Assembly (NCBI RefSeq): GCF_030503615.1
Contig: NZ_CP129963.1
Location: forward strand, 4,309,749 to 4,373,748
DNA from: Sphingobacterium sp. BN32
GTDB lineage: Bacteria; Bacteroidota; Bacteroidia; Sphingobacteriales; Sphingobacteriaceae
Reading direction: 5' to 3'
Length of the DNA: 64,000 bases
Positions 41,657-50,749 of the stretch are shown in pieces. Position 1 is the first letter of the stretch; every line of letters starts with the position of its first letter. The translations under genes were made by a program, and so were the position numbers. The notes beneath the pieces are model-generated. The model ran no database searches. It saw nothing but the letters and a program-made list of their open reading frames with translations, and was not told where the DNA came from.

Positions 41657-42370
41657 TTAGCCTGCAAATAATAAGAAAATACAAGGTTTCTTATGCAAGT
41701 CTATCGGATGATTTCTCCACTTCTCGACCGTTTGTGTATAGATAAACTCATCTTCAGCAGTGATGTTACATGCAATACATAGTTTCGTTTGTGGCTTAGC
41801 AGTCTTTAGGATCTCCGATAGTAATTGATTGTTTCGGAACGGCGTTTCGATGAAAATTTGTGTTCTTTTTTCTCTCGCGCTTTCTTGTTCAATATCCTTT
41901 ATTTTCTTCGTTCTAGCAGCTTTATCGATTGGTAAGTAGCCAAGAAAGCAAAAGTTCTGACCATTGAATCCTGAAGCCATAAGCGATAAAAGAATAGAGC
42001 TTGGCCCCACCAATGGCACGACTTTAATTCCGCGCTTGTGTGCCTCAAATACAACATCAGCACCAGGATCCGCAACGCCAGGACAACCTGCTTCCGACAT
42101 CAAACCCACATCCTCGCCTTTCAATGCAGCTGCAAATAGTTCCTGATAATTGACCTTATCACGAGCATGTTTTCCGTAGTCATGAATCTTTAGTTGATTT
42201 TGTGGAGTCTTCAGTCCGGCCTCCTTTAGAAATTTCCTAGCTGTCTTTTCGTTTTCTACGATATACTCTTTAATATGGTTAATCAATTCTAAATGAAATG
42301 GGGTATACGATAGTTTCTCAGCCTGTTCTGCTAACGGTACGGGGATCAAATAAAGGGTTCCTTTTGCCAT
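41657..42370 (-). CDS. RsmI-like SAM-dependent methyltransferase (short form)
   Basis: 237-residue tetrapyrrole-methylase-fold protein. RsmI methylates the ribose of C1402 in 16S rRNA; the motifs GTLYLIPVPL, GEDVGLMSEAGCPGVADPGADVV and VVPLVGPSSILLSLMASGFNGQ match this family. It is about 40-50 residues shorter than classical RsmI and lacks the usual N-terminal GLPTDTF-type region and C-terminal arm, so it may be a paralogue with another substrate. The -7 box TAGGTTTG lies 4 nt before the ATG, suggesting a leaderless mRNA. Confidence 0.82.
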   Translation of the reverse strand: MAKGTLYLIPVPLAEQAEKLSYTPFHLELINHIKEYIVENEKTARKFLKEAGLKTPQNQLKIHDYGKHARDKVNYQELFAAALKGEDVGLMSEAGCPGVADPGADVVFEAHKRGIKVVPLVGPSSILLSLMASGFNGQNFCFLGYLPIDKAARTKKIKDIEQESAREKRTQIFIETPFRNNQLLSEILKTAKPQTKLCIACNITAEDEFIYTQTVEKWRNHPIDLHKKPCIFLLFAG

Positions 42371-42374
42371 AATG

Positions 42375-42382
42375 CAAACCTA
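42375..42382 (-). promoter_or_regulatory. -7 box of the RsmI-like gene
   Basis: TAGGTTTG followed by C on the minus strand, 4 nt from the ATG at 42370. Confidence 0.55.
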
Positions 42383-42563
42383 CTTATTTAAAGTTTTAAA
42401 ACCTTTAGGAAGTCGAATTTATTGATTCAAGCCACGTCTCTAATCCTTCTACGACCTATCGTATCAGAATGAACCCCTTGACAATCTAACCGCTAGTGCA
42501 CAAACACTTATGTAAAATAAATGTAGAAATATAGCCTATTTTCAAACGATAGTGTGATTATAT

Positions 42564-42593
42564 TTGTCTGAATTATAAGTTTTAATATATTTG
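42564..42593 (+). promoter_or_regulatory. -33/-7 promoter of apaG
   Basis: TTG (42564-42566), 19-nt spacer, TATATTTG (42586-42593): the best -33/-7 pair in the window. The ATG of apaG follows after 6 nt, so the mRNA should be nearly leaderless and the TTG at 42591 cannot be the start. The rest of 42383-42563 shows nothing recognised. Confidence 0.65.
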
Positions 42594-42599
42594 ACTGAA

Positions 42600-42986
42600 A
42601 TGGCGACACAAACCACATCAGGCGTAAAGATATCGGTTGAAGCGATCTATCAATCCGAATATTCCAATCCAGAGAATGAGCACTTCATGTTTGCTTACCG
42701 TATTACTATAGAAAATACGAGCGAATATACTGTACAGCTTATGCGCAGACATTGGAATATCTTTGATTCCAATGGCGACACCAAGCAAGTTGATGGCGAA
42801 GGCGTCGTTGGTGAGCAACCAGTGCTCCAGCCTGGCGAAGTCCATCAATACGTTTCAGGATGCAATCTGAAGACCGACTTAGGCTTCATGGAAGGATATT
42901 ATGAGATGTTGAGACAGCTGGATAACTCCATCTTCCATGTCCACATTCCTCGATTTAATCTGATCGCAAGCTACCGTTTGAACTAA
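42600..42986 (+). CDS. apaG: ApaG domain protein
   Basis: 128-residue fibronectin-III-like protein. ApaG hallmarks: FMFAYRITIENTSEYTVQLMRRHWNIFDSNG (read as FAYRITIEN and VQLMRRHW), GEGVVGEQPVLQPGEVHQY and the C-terminal GYYEMLRQ...FHVHIPRFNL. E. coli ApaG is linked to Co2+/Mg2+ resistance, and its fold also occurs in F-box proteins; biochemical function is unclear. Start ATG 42600 is set by the promoter box. Stand-alone gene between the divergent RsmI-like gene and the ABC-F gene. Confidence 0.93.
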   Translation: MATQTTSGVKISVEAIYQSEYSNPENEHFMFAYRITIENTSEYTVQLMRRHWNIFDSNGDTKQVDGEGVVGEQPVLQPGEVHQYVSGCNLKTDLGFMEGYYEMLRQLDNSIFHVHIPRFNLIASYRLN

Positions 42987-43047
42987 GACCAAAGGTCAGC
43001 CCTCTGTCTACTTTTCATTAATAGAGAGTACTTTTATAAATATTTAA

Positions 43048-43055
43048 TAATTTTG
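43048..43055 (+). promoter_or_regulatory. -7 box of the ABC-F gene
   Basis: TAATTTTG fits the consensus; predicted leader about 25 nt to the GTG start at 43084. Confidence 0.5.
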
Positions 43056-43083
43056 TGCTTGGATAATTACGTCAACACAGCAG

Positions 43084-44931
43084 GTGAGTATACTAAGCAC
43101 AGAACAAGTTAGCCATTCCTATAACGATAAATGGCTATTTACTGATTTACATTTTGCATTGCAGAAAGGTGATCGGGTAGCATTGGTCGGAATCAATGGA
43201 ACAGGAAAATCTACCCTATTAAAAATATTAGCCGAAACGGTTATTCCCAACAAAGGTCGTGTAGTAAAAGAAAAAGGATTGCGCGTGGGCTACCTCCCAC
43301 AAGATCCTGATTTCTCTGATCTAAAAACCATCAATGATTTTATCTATTCCGCTGAAAATGAGCAACAACAGCTCATTAAAGAGTACGAAGAAATGATTGA
43401 TAATCAAGATGTTAACTCTAAAAAGTTTCAGGATCTAACAGATAAGCTGACTGCATTGAATGCCTGGGAATATGAGAATAACATTAAAACTATTCTCAAT
43501 AGATTTCAGATCAAGAACTTCAATCAAAAGATCGAATCGCTGAGCGGCGGACAGAAGAAACGTCTGGCTTTGGCAAAACTTCTGATCGACGAACCGGATA
43601 TCTATATCCTGGATGAGCCGACCAACCATTTGGATATTGAGACCATTGAGTGGTTAGAAAAGCTACTTACAACTGGCAGCAAAACGGTGCTCCTAGTCTC
43701 TCACGACAGATACTTTTTAGATAACATCTGTACGGAAATTAGAGAGCTGGACAAGGGTAGCGTCTATCTATACAAAGGCAACTACGCATACTTCTTGGAG
43801 AAGAAAGCAGAGCGCGAAGCCAATGATATCCTTGCGGCAGACAAAGCGAGGAATCTATGGCGTAAAGAACTAGATTGGATGCGTCGTCAACCACAAGCCC
43901 GAGGTACGAAAGCAAAGGCGAGAATAGAATCATTCTACGATCTGGAAGAGCGATCGAAAGGTCCAAGACAGAAAGACCAAGTAGAGCTAAGTGTTAAAGT
44001 ATCCCGTCAAGGGAATAAAATCTTAGAGTTAGAGCAAGTAGGATTTGCTGTCGCAGACAAAACCATCATCAACTCCTTTACCTATACTTTTAAGAAGGGA
44101 GACCGTATTGGTCTAGCCGGCAAAAACGGGAGTGGTAAGACCACCTTTCTAAATCTAATTACCGGTGCCCTCACCCCAACTCAAGGGAAAATAGAAGTAG
44201 GTGAAACAACCAAGTATGGTTACTACAAACAGGAAGGATTACAGGCACAACCAGACGAGCGTGTTTTAGATGTCGTTAAGAATATTGCCGACTTCATCGA
44301 GATGAAGAATGGAGAAGTTATCACGGCATCTCAGCTGTTGACAAAATTCTTATTTCCGCCAGAGAAGCAATTCGGCTTAGTCAACAAACTAAGCGGAGGA
44401 GAGAGAAAGCGACTACAACTAATGCGCGTATTAATGGCGAACCCTAACTTCCTAATACTCGATGAGCCGTCCAACGATTTGGATATCGACACATTAAATG
44501 TATTAGAAGATTTTCTGGAACAATACCCGGGTGTCCTTATCTTAGTATCCCACGATCGTTATTTATTAGACAAGCTAACAGATCAACTCTTCATCTTTAC
44601 AGGCGATGGAGAAGTTGTTATATATAACGGTAATTATGCCGACTTCAAATTAGAGCAAGAAGAACTTAATAAAAAGGTCGAGAAGAAAGTAGAAAAACCA
44701 AAGCCGGTCGTTGAGAAAAAACAAAAGCTCAGTTTCAAAGAACAGAAAGAATTTGAAACTTTAGAAAACGAAATCTCCGAATTAGAAGAACAGATAGCCG
44801 ACTTAACCAGTACGCTATCCAACACAACCGATCACGTCGAGTTACAAAAGATCGCAGAAGAAATAGAAAAACAAAAAGAAGCGCTTGATACAAAAAGCGA
44901 ACGTTGGTTAACCTTAGCAGAATTCGCATAA
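43084..44931 (+). CDS. ABC-F family ATPase (Uup-like)
   Basis: 615-residue soluble protein with two ABC ATPase domains and no membrane part. First domain: Walker A GINGTGKST, signature LSGGQKKRLAL, Walker B YILDEPTNHLD. Second: GKNGSGKTT, LSGGERKRLQL, FLILDEPSNDLD. The inter-domain linker is charged (WRKELDWMRRQPQARGTKAKAR), and the C-terminal 85 residues are a coiled coil (ABC_tran_CTD), the Uup architecture. ABC-F proteins act on ribosomes; Uup affects ribosome assembly and precise transposon excision. Start is GTG 43084, preceded by CAGCAGG. The gene ends one base before a parS-like site. Confidence 0.9.
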   Translation: MSILSTEQVSHSYNDKWLFTDLHFALQKGDRVALVGINGTGKSTLLKILAETVIPNKGRVVKEKGLRVGYLPQDPDFSDLKTINDFIYSAENEQQQLIKEYEEMIDNQDVNSKKFQDLTDKLTALNAWEYENNIKTILNRFQIKNFNQKIESLSGGQKKRLALAKLLIDEPDIYILDEPTNHLDIETIEWLEKLLTTGSKTVLLVSHDRYFLDNICTEIRELDKGSVYLYKGNYAYFLEKKAEREANDILAADKARNLWRKELDWMRRQPQARGTKAKARIESFYDLEERSKGPRQKDQVELSVKVSRQGNKILELEQVGFAVADKTIINSFTYTFKKGDRIGLAGKNGSGKTTFLNLITGALTPTQGKIEVGETTKYGYYKQEGLQAQPDERVLDVVKNIADFIEMKNGEVITASQLLTKFLFPPEKQFGLVNKLSGGERKRLQLMRVLMANPNFLILDEPSNDLDIDTLNVLEDFLEQYPGVLILVSHDRYLLDKLTDQLFIFTGDGEVVIYNGNYADFKLEQEELNKKVEKKVEKPKPVVEKKQKLSFKEQKEFETLENEISELEEQIADLTSTLSNTTDHVELQKIAEEIEKQKEALDTKSERWLTLAEFA

Positions 44932-44932
44932 G

Positions 44933-44946
44933 GTTCCACGTGAAAC
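44933..44946 (+). promoter_or_regulatory. parS-like site 1
   Basis: GTTCCACGTGAAAC, identical to the 14-bp core of the widely conserved parS consensus (TGTTNCACGTGAAACA). ParB binding site for chromosome segregation; begins 2 nt after the ABC-F stop. Confidence 0.8.
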
Positions 44947-44976
44947 CATAATAAAAACAACGGGTAAAAGAACTTC

Positions 44977-44990
44977 GTTCCACGTGGAAC
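44977..44990 (+). promoter_or_regulatory. parS-like site 2
   Basis: GTTCCACGTGGAAC, a perfect 14-bp palindrome one base from the parS core, 44 nt from site 1 (about four helical turns, same face). Lies 13 nt before the mnmG start. Confidence 0.7.
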
Positions 44991-45003
44991 AGAAAAGATA
45001 AAT

Positions 45004-46863
45004 ATGTTTAAGAAATATAACGTCATCGTAGTTGGAGCCGGCCACGCCGGATGTGAGGCCGCAGCAGCAGCTGCAAACTTAGGATCATCTGTATTGCTCA
45101 TCACCATGAACATGGGCGTCATCGCACAGATGAGTTGTAACCCCGCTATCGGCGGAGTAGCAAAAGGACAGATTGTTCGAGAGATCGACGCCATGGGCGG
45201 ATACACTGGTATCATCGCTGATAAATCTACTATACAATTCCGAATGCTGAACCTATCTAAAGGACCAGCAATGTGGAGCCCCAGAACACAAAACGACAGA
45301 ATGCGTTTTGCTGAAGAATGGAGATGGCAATTGGAATCTCTACCAAATCTAGATATGTGGCAAGACACAGTAAAGGAAGTCATCGTCGAGAACAGTAGAG
45401 CAAAAGGTGTCATTACATCAATGGGAATTCGTATCGAATCTGATGCAGTAGTATTAACAAATGGTACTTTCTTAAATGGTGTAATCCATGTCGGCGAAAA
45501 GAAATTTGGCGGAGGTAGAACAGGTGAAAAAGCAGCAACCGGATTGACAGAACAATTAGTATCATTAGGATTTGAATCCGGAAGAATGAAAACTGGTACT
45601 CCCCCACGTGTTGATGGAAGAAGCTTAAACTACTCCTTGATGGAAGAACAATGGGGCGATGAAAAAAGAGGTAGATTCTCTTATACCAAAGTCGATGTAC
45701 CAACCGAACAACGTTGTTGCTGGATTACTTATACCAATGCAGAAGTGCATGAAGTATTAAAAACTGGCTTTGAAAAATCACCGATGTTCACTGGCAGAAT
45801 CAAAGGTTTAGGACCAAGATACTGTCCATCCATTGAAGATAAAATCAACAGATTTGCCGAGCGTGAAAGACATCAGATCTTCGTAGAACCAGAAGGATTC
45901 CGAACAGTAGAAATATATGTCAATGGATTCTCCACCTCTTTACCTGAGGACGTACAATTACAAGCATTACAATTAATCCCTGGATTTGAAAATGCCAAGA
46001 TGTACAGACCGGGCTATGCCATCGAATATGACTTCTTCCCTCCTATGCAACTCGACCTTACTTTAGAAACGTTGCACGTGAAACATCTATTCTTCGCAGG
46101 ACAGATCAACGGAACGACGGGATACGAAGAAGCCGCAGCCCAAGGATTCGTAGCAGGTATCAATGCACATCAAAGAATAAACGATCTTCATGAGCTGATC
46201 TTGAAAAGATCTGAATCTTATATAGGCGTACTAATCGACGACCTCGTAACAAAAGGTACGGAAGAACCTTATCGTATGTTTACCTCAAGAGCAGAACACC
46301 GACTACTCTTACGTCAGGATAATGCGGACATCCGCCTAACCCCTATCGCACATCAATTAGGTTTAGTATCCGATGAACGGTTGGCAATCGTAAATGAAAA
46401 AGTAAAAAACTCAGACGATATTGTCGACTACTTCAGATCGAACTCCGTATCAACAGAAACCATGAACCCGGTATTAGCAGAAAAAGGTTCCAGTCTATTG
46501 ACACAAAAAACCAGACTCTTCAATATACTCAGCAGACCACAAATAGAAATCAAAGACCTTGCGAAAGCTGACGAAGAACTACGAAACTACTTAAGTCAAT
46601 TTGACGAAGAGACGATCGAGCAAGCTGAAATCAAAGTGAAATACGAAAGCTACTTCGAGAAAGAAATGGAAATCGTGAATAAAATGAAAAAGATGGAAGA
46701 CAAAGAAATCAATCCTGACTTTGATTATAATTCATTAACTTCCCTCTCTATTGAAGCGCGTCAAAAACTATTGAAAGTGAAACCAAGAACATTAGGACAA
46801 GCGTCACGTATTTCTGGAGTTTCACCTGCAGATATTAGTGTTTTAATGGTACATATGAGTTAA
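45004..46863 (+). CDS. mnmG: tRNA uridine-5-carboxymethylaminomethyl synthesis enzyme
   Basis: 619-residue FAD enzyme which with MnmE modifies U34 of tRNAs. FAD-binding VVGAGHAGCEAAAAAANLG near the N-terminus; signatures GGVAKGQIVREIDAMGG, GRTGEKAATGLTEQL, FESGRMKTGTPPRVDGR, PRYCPSIEDKI and TTGYEEAAAQGFVAGINA; the C-terminal helical domain (SLSIEARQKLLKVKPRTLGQASRISGVSPADI in part) binds MnmE and tRNA. Full length. Often origin-proximal in bacteria; here two parS-like sites precede it and a third lies inside it at 46071-46084. Confidence 0.97.
   Translation: MFKKYNVIVVGAGHAGCEAAAAAANLGSSVLLITMNMGVIAQMSCNPAIGGVAKGQIVREIDAMGGYTGIIADKSTIQFRMLNLSKGPAMWSPRTQNDRMRFAEEWRWQLESLPNLDMWQDTVKEVIVENSRAKGVITSMGIRIESDAVVLTNGTFLNGVIHVGEKKFGGGRTGEKAATGLTEQLVSLGFESGRMKTGTPPRVDGRSLNYSLMEEQWGDEKRGRFSYTKVDVPTEQRCCWITYTNAEVHEVLKTGFEKSPMFTGRIKGLGPRYCPSIEDKINRFAERERHQIFVEPEGFRTVEIYVNGFSTSLPEDVQLQALQLIPGFENAKMYRPGYAIEYDFFPPMQLDLTLETLHVKHLFFAGQINGTTGYEEAAAQGFVAGINAHQRINDLHELILKRSESYIGVLIDDLVTKGTEEPYRMFTSRAEHRLLLRQDNADIRLTPIAHQLGLVSDERLAIVNEKVKNSDDIVDYFRSNSVSTETMNPVLAEKGSSLLTQKTRLFNILSRPQIEIKDLAKADEELRNYLSQFDEETIEQAEIKVKYESYFEKEMEIVNKMKKMEDKEINPDFDYNSLTSLSIEARQKLLKVKPRTLGQASRISGVSPADISVLMVHMS
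46071..46084 (+). promoter_or_regulatory. parS-like site 3 (inside mnmG)
   Basis: GTTGCACGTGAAAC, matching GTTNCACGTGAAAC at every defined position and followed by A as in the 16-bp consensus. It lies in coding sequence (LHVKH codons), where a match by chance is less likely to be kept. Confidence 0.75.
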
Positions 46864-46940
46864 TATACTGAATATCAATGTATTAACTATAAAAACAATA
46901 CGATTAAAATAAAGCGATATAAACGAATAAAATAAATTTT

Positions 46941-48626
46941 ATGACTTCAGATTCCAAAAAAGGTGAAACCTCTTTAAATCGCTTAAAAATAGCCTTAAAT
47001 ACAAAATGGCCATTTTTATTAGTTTTAATGGTCATCAGCTTTAGCTTTTTTCAATGTGCAAACATGCAACGACCAAGCGGAGGACCAAAAGACTCTATCC
47101 CTCCGAAAGTCTTGAACGAATCTCCAGCTAACCTGACAAAGAATTTTAAAAGCAAAGAGATTGTATTAACTTTTGACGAGTACATTAAAATAACGAATCA
47201 GCAAAAGGAGTTCACTATCTCCCCCGATGTCGAGACGCAACCCATTTACAAAATCAAGAAGAAGAACTTACATATTGTTCTTCCCGATTCCCTAGAAGCG
47301 AATACAACTTATACCATCAACTTCGGTAAAGGTCTTGTTGATTATAACGAAGGCAATCCCCTACCCAACTATACCTATGTATTTGCAACCGGCAATCAAC
47401 TTGACTCGCTATCGATTAGCGGAAAGGTAATCAATGGTTATAAAAAGACATTCGACTATTCAGAAGACAAAGACGTCAATGTCATTCTGATCCCAACAGC
47501 GAGAGATAGCATATTCGGAAAGCGAAAAGCATCCTATTATACCGCTGTAGATTCGTCCGGAAATTTCCAATTCAATAACCTGCGCGAAGACACCTACCGA
47601 ATCTATGCCATCAAAGAACAAAATAACGATAAGATATTTAATGGTGCAGACGAGTGGATCGGTTTCCTACAAGACAGCCTCGTGTTAACCAATAATATAC
47701 ATAACATCCGTTTAGAATACACCAAAGGTAAAGCCGCTTTCCTACGTAATCTGGACAAGAAAATGGAAAAAGATGGTAGTCTATTCCTAACCTTCAACAG
47801 GTCATTAGAAGATCCTGACCTAAGGATTATTGCTCCTGCGGAACTCGAAGCAAATAAAATCGTTCGTTTCAATGAAACCTTAGATACAGCGAGAATGTAC
47901 TTGGAATCTGTGGATATCGATTCCTTGCATATCGAACTATCCGAAGCTGGCAAAGTGATGGATACGATTAAATTCCGTAAACCACGGAACCTAAAGACCG
48001 AGCGAATCATAGAGCCAAAATTCAATATCACGAATAAAGTAGATCGTGTAAAACATCTGGAATTGCGTGCCAACTACCCCATCGCATCAGTAGATAAGAA
48101 TAAGATCATCCTTAATGAAGATTCTGTTTCACGTCGAAACTTCCAACTACAGCAAGATAGTATAGACAAGGAAATGTATCATATCCGCTTCAACTGGCGA
48201 CCAAACAAAAACTACGAACTCATTTTACAGGAAAAAGCAATTCTAGGACCTTTCGATGAATTCAACAAGGAGTCGAAAACACAATTCACATTGAACGAGA
48301 CGGAGAACTATGGCGATATCACGCTCACATTCAACGGTTTAGACCAAACAAAAAGCTATATTATAGAGTTAATAGACGAGAAAAAAGATAACATATTCGA
48401 TAAACGAATCCTATCCGGCACCAACAAGCTTTCCTATATCAAATTCAATGGAGGGAAATATAGTATCCGTATCATTGAAGATAGTAACAATAATGGGAAG
48501 TGGGATACTGGAGACGTCTATACCCGACGAAAACCGGAGCGTATCTGGTACCTCGATCGTACATTCACCATCCGAGCCAACTGGGAACAGAACGAAACTA
48601 TCGATGTAAAGTTTGAAGAAAATTAA
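46941..48626 (+). CDS. Ig-like domain lipoprotein (Big_5 type)
   Basis: 561-residue envelope lipoprotein. After a basic N-terminus a hydrophobic segment ends in a lipobox (FSFFQC, C about 39). Residues about 50-140 form a SbsA-type Ig-like domain: GGPKDSIPPKVLNESPANLT, IVLTFDEYIKI, NTTYTINFGKGLVDYNEGNP. Further beta-rich modules follow, and near the C-terminus KYSIRIIEDSNNNGKWDTGD carries a Dockerin/EF-type Asp/Asn loop that could bind calcium. Common in Bacteroidota, function unknown; surface exposure is plausible. It overlaps the convergent carbonic-anhydrase-like gene by 4 nt. Confidence 0.82.
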   Translation: MTSDSKKGETSLNRLKIALNTKWPFLLVLMVISFSFFQCANMQRPSGGPKDSIPPKVLNESPANLTKNFKSKEIVLTFDEYIKITNQQKEFTISPDVETQPIYKIKKKNLHIVLPDSLEANTTYTINFGKGLVDYNEGNPLPNYTYVFATGNQLDSLSISGKVINGYKKTFDYSEDKDVNVILIPTARDSIFGKRKASYYTAVDSSGNFQFNNLREDTYRIYAIKEQNNDKIFNGADEWIGFLQDSLVLTNNIHNIRLEYTKGKAAFLRNLDKKMEKDGSLFLTFNRSLEDPDLRIIAPAELEANKIVRFNETLDTARMYLESVDIDSLHIELSEAGKVMDTIKFRKPRNLKTERIIEPKFNITNKVDRVKHLELRANYPIASVDKNKIILNEDSVSRRNFQLQQDSIDKEMYHIRFNWRPNKNYELILQEKAILGPFDEFNKESKTQFTLNETENYGDITLTFNGLDQTKSYIIELIDEKKDNIFDKRILSGTNKLSYIKFNGGKYSIRIIEDSNNNGKWDTGDVYTRRKPERIWYLDRTFTIRANWEQNETIDVKFEEN

Positions 48627-49141
48627 TCCTGATCGGTAAACCAGGAACTATAAAGCACATAATTGTGCGGAAGACGTTTTAAAAGATCAAGCTGCTCCTC
48701 TGTGAGCGGCTTGATCTTTTTAGCGGGTACACCGGCATATAAATAACCAGACTCGCAAACCATATTTTCCAATACAACGGCGCCGGCAGCAATAATGACA
48801 TTTGGTTGTACATGCGCCCTATCCATCACAATAGCACCCATCCCTATCAAAGCATAATCATCTATGCGGCAACCGTGTACAATAGCATTATGACCAATAT
48901 TCACGTAATTACCAATATCGGTACCATTCTTCTGATAGGTACCATGTATCGTTACATTATCCTGAATGTTAGAGTACTCCCCAATTTTGATATAATTCAC
49001 ATCGCCGCGGATCACCGCATTGAACCAGACGGAACAATGATCAGCAATCGTAACATCACCGACAATAGTCGAATTAGGCGCTATAAAGCATTCTTCTCCA
49101 ATAATAGGGTGTTTCTCTAGCACAGGTAGTATCGTAGCCAT
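48623..49141 (-). CDS. Gamma-carbonic anhydrase family protein (left-handed beta helix)
   Basis: 172-residue hexapeptide-repeat protein, trimeric by family. Repeats of the [LIV]-G-x4 type run through APNSTIVGDVTIADHCSVWF, AVIRGDVNYIKIGEYSNIQD and VTIHGTYQKNGTDIGNYVNI. Zinc ligands are placed as in YrdA/CamH: NIGHNAIVHGCRIDDYALIG carries two of the histidines. Many members have no proven activity and act as acyltransferase-like or chaperone proteins. Located 15 nt downstream of nadB on the same strand, so probably co-transcribed. Confidence 0.9.
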   Translation of the reverse strand: MATILPVLEKHPIIGEECFIAPNSTIVGDVTIADHCSVWFNAVIRGDVNYIKIGEYSNIQDNVTIHGTYQKNGTDIGNYVNIGHNAIVHGCRIDDYALIGMGAIVMDRAHVQPNVIIAAGAVVLENMVCESGYLYAGVPAKKIKPLTEEQLDLLKRLPHNYVLYSSWFTDQD

Positions 49142-49156
49142 AAAGTATTTAAAATT

Positions 49157-50749
49157 CTATAAAACAGTGTCTTTCAATTCATCAGCATGCTGAGGATAGT
49201 CAGTCGTATAATGTAAGCCGCGACTCTCCTTACGAAGGGTAGCAGATTTTACCACTAAAAAAGCGACCTGAATCACATTACGAAGCTCACAAAGCTTAAC
49301 CGATAATCGAGTGTTCTTATAAAAAGCTTCGGTTTCCTCGTGCAACAAGCCTAAACGGCGCATGGCTCGTTCTAAACGAAAATCAGAACGCACAATACCC
49401 ACATAATCGCTCATCAACTTCTGTGTTTCACGTAGATTATGTGTCACTAAAATATCTTCATTCGATAAAGCCGTATTCGACTCATCCCAGGAAGGAATGC
49501 CCTCTTGAAAATCTATTCCAGGAAAAACCTCACTCGCATTCTGGAAAATACGATGAGCATAAACTGCAGCTTCAAGTAATGAATTGGACGCCAAACGATT
49601 AGCACCATGTAAACCTGTAGAAGAGCATTCGCCACAAGCATATAGATTCTTGATCGACGTAGCACCAAATTCATCGACCATGATCCCCCCACATAAATAA
49701 TGCGCAGCAGGTGAAACCGGAATATAGTCTTTCGTCATGTCCAAACCTACAGACAAACACTTTTCATAGATGTTAGGAAAGTGTGAAAGTATATCTGCCT
49801 TGGAACGATGTGTAATATCGAGGTACACGTAATCCAATCCAGATTTCTTCATCTCGGCATCGATCGCCCTAGCAACAATATCCCTCGGCGCTAAAGAAGC
49901 GCGTTCATCATACTCCTCCATAAAGGATTCACCGTTCACACGACGTAATACGCCTCCGAAACCTCGCACAGCCTCTGATATTAAAAAAGCAGGATATTCA
50001 CGAGGATTATACAAGGCCGTCGGATGGAATTGAATAAACTCCATATTACGAACTTTACCCTTCGCGCGAAACACCATCGCAATTCCATCACCAGTTGCTA
50101 TTGTGGGATTCGTTGTGGATGAATAAACGTGCCCTGCACCGCCTGTGGCCATTAATGTGACCTTTGCTAACACTTTTTCCACATTCTTTGTGCGGGTATT
50201 TAACGCGTATATACCATAACAAGTGATATTATCCGAACGTTTATCCACATGTTCACCCAAATGATGCTGCGTTATTAAATCAACAGCAAAATAATGTGTT
50301 AATATCTCTATATTCGGATGGGCATGTATCTTAGCTAATAAAGCACGTTCAATTTCATACCCCGTAATGTCCTTATAATGAAGTATTCTGTGCATAGAAT
50401 GCCCACCTTCTTTCGCTAGATCATACTCCCCGGAGTCTTCCTTGTCAAAAGAAGTCCCATATGCTATCAGCTCTGCAATACGGTCCGGGCCCTCTTTCAC
50501 CACGTTTTCCACAACTTGTGGATCGCATAAACCATCTCCAGCTATTAAGGTGTCTTGAATATGCTTCTCAAAACTGTCCGTCTCGTCCGTCACAACAGCG
50601 ACACCACCCTGTGCATATTTCGTATTCGACTCATCCTCATTGGCTTTCGTCACAATCAACACCTTGCCAAGGTCAGCAGCTTTCAATGCAAAACTTAATC
50701 CTGCAATCCCAGAGCCGACTACCAAAAAATCTACTTTTCTATCCAGCAT
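49157..50749 (-). CDS. nadB: L-aspartate oxidase
   Basis: 530-residue FAD enzyme oxidising aspartate to iminoaspartate, first step of NAD synthesis. N-terminal dinucleotide motif DFLVVGSGIAGLSFALKAA; KYAQGGVAVV, GHSMHRILHYKDITG, MATGGAGHVYSSTTNPTIATG (in parts) and HPTALYNP; substrate loop with RGFGGVLRRVNGESFMEEYD and the active-site Arg in PRDIVARAID; LYACGECSSTGLHGANRLAS closes the FAD site. Full length. It is divergent from nadA, the next enzyme, across the putative origin region. Confidence 0.96.
   Translation of the reverse strand: MLDRKVDFLVVGSGIAGLSFALKAADLGKVLIVTKANEDESNTKYAQGGVAVVTDETDSFEKHIQDTLIAGDGLCDPQVVENVVKEGPDRIAELIAYGTSFDKEDSGEYDLAKEGGHSMHRILHYKDITGYEIERALLAKIHAHPNIEILTHYFAVDLITQHHLGEHVDKRSDNITCYGIYALNTRTKNVEKVLAKVTLMATGGAGHVYSSTTNPTIATGDGIAMVFRAKGKVRNMEFIQFHPTALYNPREYPAFLISEAVRGFGGVLRRVNGESFMEEYDERASLAPRDIVARAIDAEMKKSGLDYVYLDITHRSKADILSHFPNIYEKCLSVGLDMTKDYIPVSPAAHYLCGGIMVDEFGATSIKNLYACGECSSTGLHGANRLASNSLLEAAVYAHRIFQNASEVFPGIDFQEGIPSWDESNTALSNEDILVTHNLRETQKLMSDYVGIVRSDFRLERAMRRLGLLHEETEAFYKNTRLSVKLCELRNVIQVAFLVVKSATLRKESRGLHYTTDYPQHADELKDTVL

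Noticed and set aside
44832..45413. 193-codon open frame on the minus strand across the ABC-F end and mnmG start
   Set aside because: It is antisense to two certain genes and spans parS-like sites; its composition follows the complementary strand and it has no recognisable motifs.
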